Shown here: positions 24,093-32,106 of the stretch, in pieces
Layout of the letters: the number at the start of each line of letters is the position of its first letter
Numbering within the stretch: position 1 is the stretch's first letter
Source of the DNA: Methanorbis furvi
GTDB lineage: Archaea; Halobacteriota; Methanomicrobia; Methanomicrobiales; Methanocorpusculaceae
NCBI RefSeq assembly: GCF_032714615.1
Contig: NZ_JAWDKA010000008.1
Span: 54,505 to 98,721, forward strand
Reading direction: 5' to 3'
Length of the DNA stretch: 44,217 bases
The notes under the pieces: generated by a model
What the model was told of the DNA's origin: nothing
The model's database searches: none
What the model saw: the letters and a program-made list of their open reading frames with translations, nothing else
Translations under genes and position numbers: made by a program

Positions 24093-26198
24093 ATGTTGAA
24101 AAAACGTATTTTCTTTCATATGGGGTTGAAGGATTTACGCTTAAATGATGCCTATTCTACAGGAATGGGTGATGATGTTGTAAATGATTTTTATATCCCT
24201 ATTTTGGGTTGTGCAGTTGAATATAACCGAATATCAGGATATTTTTCATCAAAAAGTTTGGCGATAACAGCCTCGGGTATCAACGGATTAATTCAAAATG
24301 ATGGTGTGATGAGATTATTGACATCCCCAAATCTAGAAAAAAAGGATGTTGAGTGTATTTCTGATATTTTGTCTGGTGATCCTATCTTACTTGAAAAATA
24401 TCTTCTTCAAGAATTGGATTCATTTGATCTTGAAGAATCTTTCACCAAAGATCATGTAAAAGCTCTTGCTTGGATGCTGAAAAATAACCGATTAGAGATA
24501 CGAATTGCTTTACCCATAACCACTAACGGAAATTCCGATCCTGCTTCATTATTTCACTCAAAAATTGGTTACATCAAAGATGTAATGGGTGATTCATTAA
24601 CATTTACTGGTTCAAATAATGAAACAGGATCTGGATTAATTAGGAATATTGAGGATTTTAAGGTGTTTTTTAGTTGGGGTTCTGATAAGGATAAAAAATG
24701 CGTTGACATTGACACCTTAACCTTCGAAAAATACTGGAATAACGAATCTCCATGTGTGAAAACGGTCAGTCTTCCCGATGCTGTCCATCAGAGATTATTA
24801 ACCGTCGCCCCGAATTCCATTGATGATCTGGATCTCGAAAAATATTATGCCGAAAGAAAACAATCCCAACGGGCTATTAAATTGTATGATTATCAAAAAG
24901 ATGCAATTAATAGTTGGTTCGAAGCAGAAAAACGCGGACTCTTTGAAATGGCCACAGGTACAGGAAAAACCTTTACAGCCATTGGGTGTCTAGAGAGGTT
25001 ATTGCTCGAAAGAACATCTCCTCTCTTAATTGTCATTACCTGCCCTCAGGTACATTTAGTAAACCAGTGGGAGACGTCAATCAGAAAATTTGATCTCGAC
25101 GTTGATGTTCTCTATAATTCTAATGAATTAGGAAGTACATGGAAAGATAAATTCAGTGATCTTTTGTCGCATCTAAATCTCGGGCGGAAACAGAGTGCGA
25201 TCTTGATCACGACACATCGTACTTTTTCTTCATCTAAGTTCATCGAAATTCTTAGTCGTAAAAAGAAACGTTTTGAAGTATGTATTGTTGCTGATGAAGC
25301 TCATGGAACCGGAGCTGAGGGAGCGCAAAAAGGACTGTTACCATTATATGATTACCGTCTCGCCCTGAGTGCAACTCCACGCAGGCTATATGACGAAGAA
25401 GGTACTGATGCTATTTTTGACTTCTTTGGAGATACCCTCTATGAATTTCCATTGGATAGAGCCATTACAACTATCAATCCTGCAACTGGAATGATGTTTC
25501 TAACATCATACAGGTACGTCCCAATTTTCGTAAATTTGTCTCGTGGTGAGTACTTGGACTATCAGGAGCTTTCTACGCAAATTCAGAACGCTCGATTTTA
25601 TCATGGTGATCCCGATAAAGATGTAAATCGCGATATTTTAGAAAAACTCCTTATTAAGCGTGCTAATATTGTTAAAAACTGTGATGAGAAATATCCCATG
25701 TTTGAAAGATTACTCTCAGATATCTCAAAAACACTTATGAATACACTCATATTTGTAGATCCTGGCCAGTTCTCTTCCATACTTTCCATCTTGGATTCGC
25801 ATAACATCCGTCATCATCAATTCACCCAATCCGAAGGTGCAAAGCCAGCCAAAAATGGATGCGGGCTCTCAGAACGTGACGAAATAATTCGAGATTTACA
25901 GTCTGGTAAATATCAAGCTCTTGTGGCGATGCAGTGTCTAAATGAGGGAGTTGACATCCCTTCAGCAGACACAGGAATTATACTTGCAAGCAGTACTAAT
26001 CCACGTGAATATGTTCAGAGATTGGGGAGACTGATTCGAAACTTTCCTGGAAAAGAGATGGCCACAGTTTATGACTTTATTGTCTGTCAAAATTTGAATG
26101 GTGTTCGTACAATTCTTCCAAGTGAATTGAACCGTGCCCGCTACATTGGTGTGAGTGCTCAAAATAGTGACGAAATATTGTCTCAATTGTATGTATGA
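24093..26198 (+). CDS. PLD-nuclease / SF2 helicase fusion
   Basis: 701 residues. The N-terminal third is a phospholipase-D-type nuclease domain with one HKD motif: HSK at about 154-156 and GSNNETGSG about 15 residues later. The helicase part follows, with a Q-motif-like YDYQKDAI, Walker A MATGTGKT (about 286-293), DEAH (about 401-404), SATPRR, LNEGVDIPSAD and the arginine finger QRLGRLIRNF (about 641-650). This combination is typical of DNA-defence helicases. Acting with the neighbouring DndD-like ATPase it could sense or cut DNA lacking the modification. It begins 26 bases after the DGQHR gene without a clear ribosome site; an ATG at 24120 is an alternative start. Confidence 0.86.
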   Translation: MLKKRIFFHMGLKDLRLNDAYSTGMGDDVVNDFYIPILGCAVEYNRISGYFSSKSLAITASGINGLIQNDGVMRLLTSPNLEKKDVECISDILSGDPILLEKYLLQELDSFDLEESFTKDHVKALAWMLKNNRLEIRIALPITTNGNSDPASLFHSKIGYIKDVMGDSLTFTGSNNETGSGLIRNIEDFKVFFSWGSDKDKKCVDIDTLTFEKYWNNESPCVKTVSLPDAVHQRLLTVAPNSIDDLDLEKYYAERKQSQRAIKLYDYQKDAINSWFEAEKRGLFEMATGTGKTFTAIGCLERLLLERTSPLLIVITCPQVHLVNQWETSIRKFDLDVDVLYNSNELGSTWKDKFSDLLSHLNLGRKQSAILITTHRTFSSSKFIEILSRKKKRFEVCIVADEAHGTGAEGAQKGLLPLYDYRLALSATPRRLYDEEGTDAIFDFFGDTLYEFPLDRAITTINPATGMMFLTSYRYVPIFVNLSRGEYLDYQELSTQIQNARFYHGDPDKDVNRDILEKLLIKRANIVKNCDEKYPMFERLLSDISKTLMNTLIFVDPGQFSSILSILDSHNIRHHQFTQSEGAKPAKNGCGLSERDEIIRDLQSGKYQALVAMQCLNEGVDIPSADTGIILASSTNPREYVQRLGRLIRNFPGKEMATVYDFIVCQNLNGVRTILPSELNRARYIGVSAQNSDEILSQLYV

Positions 26199-26274
26199 AA
26201 CATATCACAATATTTATCAATTCGGTAAGCTAGGTATTATCTATTGAAATAATGGAGACACGTTAGGTGAAATA

Positions 26275-26460
26275 ATGACAAAAACAGGGCCTGTAAGAAT
26301 TCGAGAGGAGATACAGAAAAATAAAACAGATGATGAGATGGAGGCCCTCCTATTGGGATTATGGGATCTTGAGTTGGAAGAAAAAATGAGATATAAAGAA
26401 GCATACAAAGACTTAATTCTTAAATGTTCTGAGAAAAGATGCGAGAAAGGAACTGAATAA
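26275..26460 (+). CDS. Small charged protein of the Dnd-like cluster (61 aa)
   Basis: A Lys/Glu-rich, likely all-helical protein (TDDEMEALLLGLWDLELEEK). No known motif. It has a strong AGGTGA ribosome site 5 bases before the ATG and ends one base before the DndD-like gene, so it is genuinely expressed as part of the second half of the cluster. An AATATTTATC stretch at about 26208 could be an internal promoter. Its place beside an SMC-type ATPase suggests an accessory subunit, in the way DndE accompanies DndD, but no sequence relationship to DndE is visible. Confidence 0.6.
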   Translation: MTKTGPVRIREEIQKNKTDDEMEALLLGLWDLELEEKMRYKEAYKDLILKCSEKRCEKGTE

Positions 26461-26461
26461 T

Positions 26462-28456
26462 ATGAGAATTACGAAGATTTTAATTTCCAATTATCGCCAA
26501 CATAAAAATATCGAAGTCGAATTTAAAAAACGCGGAGAAAATGATCTTCATCTTTTCATTGCAAAAAATGGAGTTGGAAAGACCAACACTCTGAATGCAA
26601 TTTATTGGTGTCTTTATAATGAAGAACCATATCTCTCGATAAAGAACCAAAGTATGCCAATACTTAACAAAGCATGTTGGAATTCAGGTAAACGACAAGA
26701 AACCGTCTCTGTGGAGATACATATCCAAAATCCCACTAACAAGGAGACAATCATCATCAAAAGGACTCAGAATTTTGATCTAACTGCATCTAATCCAACA
26801 TCCCCCTCAATGCGAGTACCTCGTCCCGAAAATTCAAAATTATCTGTTTTTCAGAGTTTTGGCGGAGCGAATCCATGGGAAATCGAGGACACAGAAAGTA
26901 CAAATAATTTGATATCGCGTTTTGTCCCAAAAGAAATTAGTGAATATTTCCTTTTTGATGGTGAGCGGCTGGATAATTATTTTAGGGATAGTTCTGGGGG
27001 GAAAATTGAGACTGCAATTGCAAGGATTTCCAAGTTGGACCAGTTGGATGATATGAGACGTCGATTGGACACACTTCAAACTGAGTTCCGAAAACAAATA
27101 AAGGGTGGAAATCTATCCATTGAAAATTTAGGTGAAATACGTGACGATTTCAAAAATAAGTTGGAGGAAAATGAAAGGAAGCGCACCCAAACAAAGGAGA
27201 TCATAGAGGATCATAAAAAAAGATTGCAGGAACTTAGCAGTGAGCTAATCCATACTCCAGATATCAAGAAAATTGAAGCAGATTTACTAAAAGTCGATAT
27301 GGATATAACATCAATCTCATCAGCCCAATCTATAGATCAAAAAACAAAAAGTGATAAGGTATATGAGTATTTTATCAAATGGCAGTTTTATCAACCAATG
27401 ATACTTCTGAAGAGCGAAATTAATCGCAAGAGGCAAACTAAAGAAATTCCCGTAGTACAAAATAAGGATGTTGTTGAGGAAATTAAACGATTACATCATT
27501 GCAGCATCTGCGGACGTGAGCTTGATTCCAACTCAGAGATCTTTATTGATAACCTTTTGAAATCATATACTATGTCAACGACCACTTCAAGTGAGTTACT
27601 TGGTATCGATTGGTTACTTGGCAATACAATTCGTGAGTTCCAGGAATCTTTTCCAGATAAATTGGATGAGATTACCGAACGTATCAACCGGCATGAAGAG
27701 CAATTGAGTAGTGCTGACGCAAGGAAGGGTGAACTTTCATTTTCCATAAAAAATTATAGCGACGGTAAGGTCAGAAAACTTCAGGAGGAACGTGAGGATC
27801 GAGAGACGGCAAAATACAATGCCGTACGAACTTTGGGATCATTAGATAGTGAAATAGATCGCCTCAAGATTGAATTTGATAAGGCTGAAAGGAACTTGGA
27901 CCGTGAAACGTCAAAAGTGGATAAAAAAAACAGATCAAAACAATCTTACGAGATATGTGGAGAGGCAATCCGCATTTTAGATAAGTCTCGTGAGAACATT
28001 TTGAATGATATTCGTAATGATATTCAGACGGAAACTAATACTGCTTTCTTTAAAATGATCTGGAAAAAGTCGACTTTTAAAGAAATTAAGATTGAAAAAG
28101 ATTACAGTGTCATGCTCTATGACATGAATGATGTGCCTGTGTTAGGGAGTATTAGTAAAGCAGAAAACGAGTTATTGGCCTTGGCATTTACCATGGCCTT
28201 GCATAAGGTATCTGGTTTTGAGGCTCCAATTATTATTGATACTCCAGTTGCTCGAATTTCAAGTGAACAACGTGCGGCATTTGGAAGAGCTTTGGCCGAT
28301 GTGAGTAAAGATAAACAAATGATTTTGCTGTTTACTCCTGATGAGTACTCTGATAATATCCGGGAAGTCATAGAGCCAATTGCAAGTCAAAAATATACGT
28401 ATGAGCTCTCTCCTGATGAAGCTGAAACAAGATTAATCACTGTCGGAGAAATATAA
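26462..28456 (+). CDS. DndD-like SMC/Rad50-type ATPase
   Basis: 664 residues. The order is N-terminal Walker A lobe (KNGVGKT 35-41, after MRITKILISNYRQHKNIEVEF), long coiled coil, a zinc hook CSIC (about C347, C350), a second coiled coil, then the C-terminal lobe with the signature-like SKAENELLALAFTMAL and Walker B PIIIDTPVARISSEQR (about 590-605). EYFLFDGERLDNYF around 160 is the conserved DndD segment. DndD supplies ATP-driven DNA handling in phosphorothioation. Here no DndC or DndA accompanies it, so the chemistry must differ or be supplied elsewhere. Confidence 0.85.
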   Translation: MRITKILISNYRQHKNIEVEFKKRGENDLHLFIAKNGVGKTNTLNAIYWCLYNEEPYLSIKNQSMPILNKACWNSGKRQETVSVEIHIQNPTNKETIIIKRTQNFDLTASNPTSPSMRVPRPENSKLSVFQSFGGANPWEIEDTESTNNLISRFVPKEISEYFLFDGERLDNYFRDSSGGKIETAIARISKLDQLDDMRRRLDTLQTEFRKQIKGGNLSIENLGEIRDDFKNKLEENERKRTQTKEIIEDHKKRLQELSSELIHTPDIKKIEADLLKVDMDITSISSAQSIDQKTKSDKVYEYFIKWQFYQPMILLKSEINRKRQTKEIPVVQNKDVVEEIKRLHHCSICGRELDSNSEIFIDNLLKSYTMSTTTSSELLGIDWLLGNTIREFQESFPDKLDEITERINRHEEQLSSADARKGELSFSIKNYSDGKVRKLQEEREDRETAKYNAVRTLGSLDSEIDRLKIEFDKAERNLDRETSKVDKKNRSKQSYEICGEAIRILDKSRENILNDIRNDIQTETNTAFFKMIWKKSTFKEIKIEKDYSVMLYDMNDVPVLGSISKAENELLALAFTMALHKVSGFEAPIIIDTPVARISSEQRAAFGRALADVSKDKQMILLFTPDEYSDNIREVIEPIASQKYTYELSPDEAETRLITVGEI

Positions 28457-28457
28457 G

Positions 28458-28877
28458 ATGCCATTTAATGAAGTTGATAGGGTATATATTGATGCGAATG
28501 ATCGGGAAAAATATAATGACAAGACGGGTTTAGGATCACTTTCTCCTTTTTTTGCCCAAAAAAGCAATTCCGATCTATTTCTCTTTGCCATTGCATATGC
28601 ATTAAAAAATGGATTGCCACGAAAGCCTCTTGCCTCAAGAGATGGCTATTTTAGAACTGATTATCTGAAAGAAGTTGATGAAGTGCTCTTGAAATCTCTT
28701 GCCGTGTATGATAAAAAATCCATTGATGTTTTAGAAAATGAGAAAGAAATTCTTCAAATCGCTGAAGAGTACGCAAATGCCGGAATTAAGGTATTATACA
28801 AAGATCTTAAAAATAGAAGCGGGAATTATCAGCTGGAGATAGAGGAGTATCTTGCAGAGATAGATATCCCTCGATGA
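28458..28877 (+). CDS. Dnd-system-associated protein 4-like protein
   Basis: 139 residues. The middle helix LFLFAIAYALKNG, the DGYFRTDYL segment, and the C-terminal ENEKEILQIAEEYANAGIKVL match, by eye, the pattern of the small Dnd-associated protein 4 family (helix rich in FAxA, then an EEYAN-G-xxxL ending). Its function is unknown in known systems; it occurs next to phosphorothioation genes. It starts one base after the DndD-like stop and is the last gene of the AT-rich block. The similarity is recalled from family consensus, not computed. Confidence 0.7.
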   Translation: MPFNEVDRVYIDANDREKYNDKTGLGSLSPFFAQKSNSDLFLFAIAYALKNGLPRKPLASRDGYFRTDYLKEVDEVLLKSLAVYDKKSIDVLENEKEILQIAEEYANAGIKVLYKDLKNRSGNYQLEIEEYLAEIDIPR

Positions 28878-29034
28878 TTATCTCCATTTTTTCATTTTGC
28901 ATATGAGTGTGTGTTTTGATCTTTTCCATGTTTTTTTCTGAGATTTTTCAGAGTATTAGTTTGGTATATTGATTTTTATATGATTTGAACTTCCTGATTT
29001 CATCAGAAATGCGATAACAATTTTCCACCCCCCC

Positions 29035-29071
29035 GAGCACTTTCACCCCACGCGCCCCTCCTTTCATATAC
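29035..29071 (+). promoter_or_regulatory. 20-base box plus TATA, shared with the radA promoter
   Basis: GAGCACTTTCACCCCACGCG (29035-29054) is identical to 36717-36736, upstream of radA. A TATA-like CATATAC follows at 29065-29071, nearly the same distance as in radA (13 against 11 bases). The predicted transcript would begin near 29095, just before a small frame at 29119. Confidence 0.45.
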
Positions 29072-29118
29072 CCTTCCCGCCAATCACATCAGTACCAGTT
29101 CTCCTTAGCATCAAACCA

Positions 29119-29235
29119 ATGCCCAAAGAAGAACCACCCCACAGCAGCAATCCTGAGAAGCTCCGGTCGCAAAACCCCACCCGGGAACCAAAACAGCGAA
29201 CAAGCCTCACGATCACGAGCGAACAGATCCTCTGA
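29119..29235 (+). pseudogene. Short frame, possible remnant of a ribbon-helix-helix gene
   Basis: 38 codons starting MPKEEPPHSSNPEK and ending RTSLTITSEQIL, the way a ribbon-helix-helix strand begins. One base later the next frame continues LSPDVIMDSLLRTAGTKSIR, like the helices of such a protein, and stays open to 29441. One frameshift near 29230 would explain this. It lies about 25 bases after a promoter-like site. The coding claim is weak and rests on these similarities alone. Confidence 0.3.
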
Positions 29236-29570
29236 GCCCGGATGTCATCATGGATTCCCTGCTGAGGACAGCCGGGACAAAATCCATCCGGTGCAACCAA
29301 GGGAAACGGGACACAAACTCCCGGCACAAAAACCATCAAAAGAAAACCAAAAACAGTTCCAAAAAGCGAACGCCCTTTGAAAAAAATTGCAGACGCGGGA
29401 ACACGCAAAAGTACCGCAGAAAGCAGGACAATGCCACATAAACCGCACAAAAACACAAAAAACCAACCAAAACGTGTCAGAAAAACCACTCGTTAAACCA
29501 AAGCAAAGCCCATAGAGTAATGGGGAAGCGGCACCCCCAAAAAAACACAGCCGCACACATAGAAACTACC

Positions 29571-29783
29571 ATGACACAGCAAAGAATGCGAATCCGCAAA
29601 AACCTCGGTCAACTCATGCAGGAAACCTCCCGCCAGACCTACACCGTAAACATCCACGTCCTCACCACCGAAGAAATGGCAGCCGAAATCGTCAGCACCA
29701 TCCGCACAACCGGCATGGCACGAAGCGACGCCATCCGCCATATCCTCAAAACAGGACTTGCACAGATCAAAAAGGAACCATGA
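29571..29783 (+). CDS. Ribbon-helix-helix-like small DNA-binding protein
   Basis: 70 residues from the ATG at MTQQRMRIRKN. The strand YTVNIHVLTTEEM followed by AAEIVSTIRTTGMARSDAIRHILKTGL has the strand-helix-turn-helix pattern of MetJ/Arc regulators. Codons end mostly in C or A, like the genes downstream, and unlike the AT-rich block to the left. An upstream in-frame ATG at 29520 would add 17 residues of low complexity. It is a likely regulator of the small-gene cluster. Confidence 0.6.
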   Translation: MTQQRMRIRKNLGQLMQETSRQTYTVNIHVLTTEEMAAEIVSTIRTTGMARSDAIRHILKTGLAQIKKEP

Positions 29784-29866
29784 CAACAAAAAACCGTGTC
29801 CGTCCCATTCCCCGAGTCAAAGCAGGAAACAGAACAGACACTCACTCATTTGTCGTCACCACCTAA
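29780..29866 (+). CDS. Very short frame coupled to the RHH gene (28 aa)
   Basis: MTTKNRVRPIPRVKAGNRTD and a few more residues. Its ATG overlaps the preceding stop as ATGA, as at the junctions downstream, and a GGA lies just before it. A competing frame (29796-29924, GTG start, ending SLTLFEPPK) overlaps it. Only one can be right, and perhaps neither. The rest of the gap up to 30165 has no other feature except the promoter at 30046. Confidence 0.2.
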   Translation: MTTKNRVRPIPRVKAGNRTDTHSFVVTT

Positions 29867-30045
29867 TCACCGTATCGGACAACAACCGAAACGGTCACTC
29901 ACCCTTTTTGAACCACCAAAATGATACCATCTCTCACTTCTCAATCCAAAAATAACAAACGCACAAACCAAAAAAAATCCCGCACACTCACAAAACACAC
30001 AACAGTGCTCCGTAAGTACTCTCGTGTTATATATTTCTTTCTAAA

Positions 30046-30057
30046 AGTATATAAATG
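30046..30057 (+). promoter_or_regulatory. TATA region before the HNH gene cluster
   Basis: AGTATATAAATG, with a second TATA-like TTATATAT 20 bases earlier. The leader to the ATG at 30166 is about 85 bases and includes tandem GTGAGAA words at 30120-30137. Confidence 0.45.
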
Positions 30058-30165
30058 TGTGTATTGTCTGGGAAGAAGAACGAGTGCAAGTCCCTCATCA
30101 AACAGTTGTGGGTCCAGAGAAGTGAGAAGTGAGAAGTGGCATCAATTTTCCATCACAAGATCATC

Positions 30166-30600
30166 ATGCGAAAACACATCTACCTGATACTCACCAAAGA
30201 AGAAAACGATCTTCTCGACGAAATCATCCACAGTGCAGGCTTCACCACCCGCTCTGGATACATCGCCGCAGTCGCAAAAACCACCCTCTACGGACTCAAC
30301 ACCGGAGAGTGGATTGAAAAAATCCGCAAACTCGCAACCGACAAAAACCGGACCGAAGCAGTATTCTTCGCACTCCTCAGCGAACTCGCCTTCCCTGCAA
30401 TCGCCATGAAAGGCAGCAAAATCGCCCTTGAAGCACTCATCGAAGAACTCAAAAGCGAAATGTACAACAGAACCGGAATCGTCCCCGAAACCTCCGACCT
30501 CGAACGACTCGCAGGCGAGTATGAAACCCTCTACCGACCTGAACTCCTCGCATACCGAACCGAAACCCGCACCCGCACCTATCTGGAGGAAAACCCATGA
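30166..30600 (+). CDS. Small protein with ribbon-helix-helix-like N-terminus
   Basis: 144 residues. The N-terminus RKHIYLILTKEENDLLDEII, then SGYIAAVAKTTLYGLN, has the strand-helix-helix pattern of DNA-binding ribbon-helix-helix proteins. The rest is helical and charged, ending ETRTRTYLEENP, with no known motif. The ATG is preferred over an in-frame GTG 10 codons earlier. It overlaps the HNH gene as ATGA, and may regulate or assist it. Not recognised at family level. Confidence 0.55.
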   Translation: MRKHIYLILTKEENDLLDEIIHSAGFTTRSGYIAAVAKTTLYGLNTGEWIEKIRKLATDKNRTEAVFFALLSELAFPAIAMKGSKIALEALIEELKSEMYNRTGIVPETSDLERLAGEYETLYRPELLAYRTETRTRTYLEENP

Positions 30601-31142
30601 CCACCGCCCTCTCCCTCATCTCCCCTCCCTCAACACGCTACTCCCCGCCGCCCCTCATCCACGCAGGCGACTACGCAGCATGGTACAAACACGCAACCGG
30701 CGAATGGATCTACGACTTCGCCAGCGGCCAGATCACCAACCGCCGCACCGGACGCCTCGTCCCCTTCCGCGTAAAACCGAACGGCTACCTCGAAGCAGAC
30801 GTCATCGTCAAAGGCGTCCGCATCCATGTCAAAAAGCATCGTGCAATCTGGGTTGCGGCGCACGGCATCCTCGCAATCCCGGTCGATTACGCACTTGAAG
30901 TTGACCACATCAACCACAACCGCTTTGACTGCCGGCTTGAAAACCTCAGACTCGTCCGACCCGAAGAAAACCGAAAGAATCGTGTTCGCTTCTTCGACGA
31001 TCCCGCAGTTCGCGAAATCCGCAGGCGTCACCGCGAAGAGTCTGCCTCCTTCACCGAACTTGCCCGCGAGTTTGGCGTCTGCCACACCACCATCAGCCGC
31101 ATCGTCAAACGCCTGACCTACAAGGAGGTCTCTGATGACTGA
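30597..31142 (+). CDS. HNH endonuclease with C-terminal helix-turn-helix
   Basis: 181 residues. An N-terminal region with WIYDFASGQITNRRTGR resembles the entry module of phage and homing HNH nucleases. The HNH core is H81 plus DH (103-104) in LEVDHINHNRFD and N116 in LENLRLV. The C-terminal part (about 138-172) is a helix-turn-helix: FTELAREFGVCHTTISRIVK. Such proteins are mobile nicking or cutting enzymes of phages and plasmids. It overlaps the genes on both sides, so the cluster is one transcript. Confidence 0.82.
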   Translation: MTTALSLISPPSTRYSPPPLIHAGDYAAWYKHATGEWIYDFASGQITNRRTGRLVPFRVKPNGYLEADVIVKGVRIHVKKHRAIWVAAHGILAIPVDYALEVDHINHNRFDCRLENLRLVRPEENRKNRVRFFDDPAVREIRRRHREESASFTELAREFGVCHTTISRIVKRLTYKEVSDD

Positions 31143-31383
31143 CTACCGCGAGACTACCTACACCTGTCCCTCCTGCGGGACTGCGGTTCGGATCCCTGAG
31201 TTCGGCGACGAACTGCCGGCGACCGAACCGATTCTGCTCTGTCCCCGCTGCGGCTGTTTCGCGTATCGGACCAGTCCTGAAGAGCAGTATCTTCTGCAAA
31301 GCTTTTGCCGATGCAGAAGAGAGGCAAATGCTATCATTCTCCGCAGAAATGTCGAGAAAACGGGAGGTGAGAACAGACAATGA
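31135..31383 (+). CDS. Zinc-ribbon small protein
   Basis: 82 residues. TCPSCG (10-15) and LCPRCGCF (35-42) form a two-CxxC zinc ribbon, followed by a third Cys pair (CRCR, about 58-61) and a basic tail. It overlaps the HNH gene by 8 bases and the next gene by 4. Function unknown; small zinc ribbons in such clusters often bind nucleic acid. Confidence 0.62.
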   Translation: MTDYRETTYTCPSCGTAVRIPEFGDELPATEPILLCPRCGCFAYRTSPEEQYLLQSFCRCRREANAIILRRNVEKTGGENRQ

Positions 31384-31883
31384 AGCTCGCAAGCGAACTT
31401 CTCGACTGTGTCGCGGCAACCTATCCCTGTCCCGCAGTTGAAGCAGATGCCTATGCATCTGCTTACTGGCATCAGGAGATCGAGTATCTTCTGACCGCAG
31501 CCGCAGAACTGCTCAACGCCCGTCATCAGGAGATTCTTCAGATGATCGAGGACGAGCATCTGGTGTCTGATGCTTTCAGCATCCAGACTCCGGCAGTTCC
31601 GGTCAGGTTCGTAGACGGAGCTGCCCTTCGTGCGGCCCTTCCCGCGATCTACGACGCAGTCGTCCGCATTCGTGCAACCGATGCGGAGCGATTTGTTGGA
31701 CGAAGAAAGCTGTATGAACTTTCCCGCGAAGTTGCGGGCGCTGACCGGCTTCGCCCCGCTGAGTTTGTGAATCTGGGCGATCTGTTCCGCGAACTTCCGG
31801 CAAATGAGGCGGAAGCCTTTGTTCGGGTTAGGTATAAACCCGGTAAAACCACCGTCATCCGAGTCCTCGAGGAGGAGGAATGA
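31380..31883 (+). CDS. Unrecognised 167-residue protein of the small-gene cluster
   Basis: A mostly helical protein (WHQEIEYLLTAAAELLNARH) with an acidic end, VIRVLEEEE. A VGRRKLYELSREVAG segment is its only distinctive region. I see no catalytic motif. It is coupled by ATGA overlaps on both sides. Codon use matches the neighbouring core genes rather than the AT-rich block. Confidence 0.6.
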   Translation: MKLASELLDCVAATYPCPAVEADAYASAYWHQEIEYLLTAAAELLNARHQEILQMIEDEHLVSDAFSIQTPAVPVRFVDGAALRAALPAIYDAVVRIRATDAERFVGRRKLYELSREVAGADRLRPAEFVNLGDLFRELPANEAEAFVRVRYKPGKTTVIRVLEEEE

Positions 31884-32077
31884 TCTGGCATCAGTATCCT
31901 GAGCTGGTTGACCGCCGCATCCTCTGGGGCTATGTGCAGGAAGGTCTCTCCGTGCGGGAGATTTCTGTGCGGGTCGGCTGTTCCCGCAGCTCGGTCGAGA
32001 GTGCTCTCAAAGCGCACGGCATCAGGCGTCCGGTTGTCTCCGTGCCTGAGGAGATGCGGGAGAAGCTTCGGCTGTGA
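31880..32077 (+). CDS. Small helix-turn-helix protein
   Basis: 65 residues. ILWGYVQEGLSVREISVRVG followed by CSRSSVESALKAHGIRRP is a resolvase-type helix-turn-helix (about 17-45), with no catalytic domain. It is the last of the five coupled genes (30166-32077). It may be a regulator of the element or the DNA-binding remnant of an invertase/transposase. Confidence 0.62.
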   Translation: MIWHQYPELVDRRILWGYVQEGLSVREISVRVGCSRSSVESALKAHGIRRPVVSVPEEMREKLRL

Positions 32078-32106
32078 AATTATTTTTTTATTTTTTGTTC
32101 GTCGTA

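Larger units (their letters stand above)
28878..29570. other. Gene-poor stretch at the right edge of the AT-rich block
   Basis: The first 140 bases are T-rich with several T-runs and may end transcription of the Dnd-like operon. Near 29030 the composition switches abruptly to C/A-rich DNA like the genes that follow, so this is the edge of the transferred block. The rest contains a promoter-like box (29035-29071), a 38-codon frame, and decaying frames after it. A minus-strand frame across 29064-29489 encodes a hydrophobic, Cys- and Gly-rich peptide that looks like a shadow. Confidence 0.5.

Noticed and set aside
21599-28877. The cluster as a standard phosphorothioation, Ssp or deazaguanine (Dpd) system
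   Set aside because: No DndC/SspD-type PAPS-reductase-like protein, no DndE, and no TGT-like DpdA can be read in any frame of the block.
29064-29489. Minus-strand 141-codon hydrophobic frame
   Set aside because: No ribosome site, an irregular Cys/Gly-rich product and no family. It is the complement of C/A-rich DNA, which produces such hydrophobic shadows.
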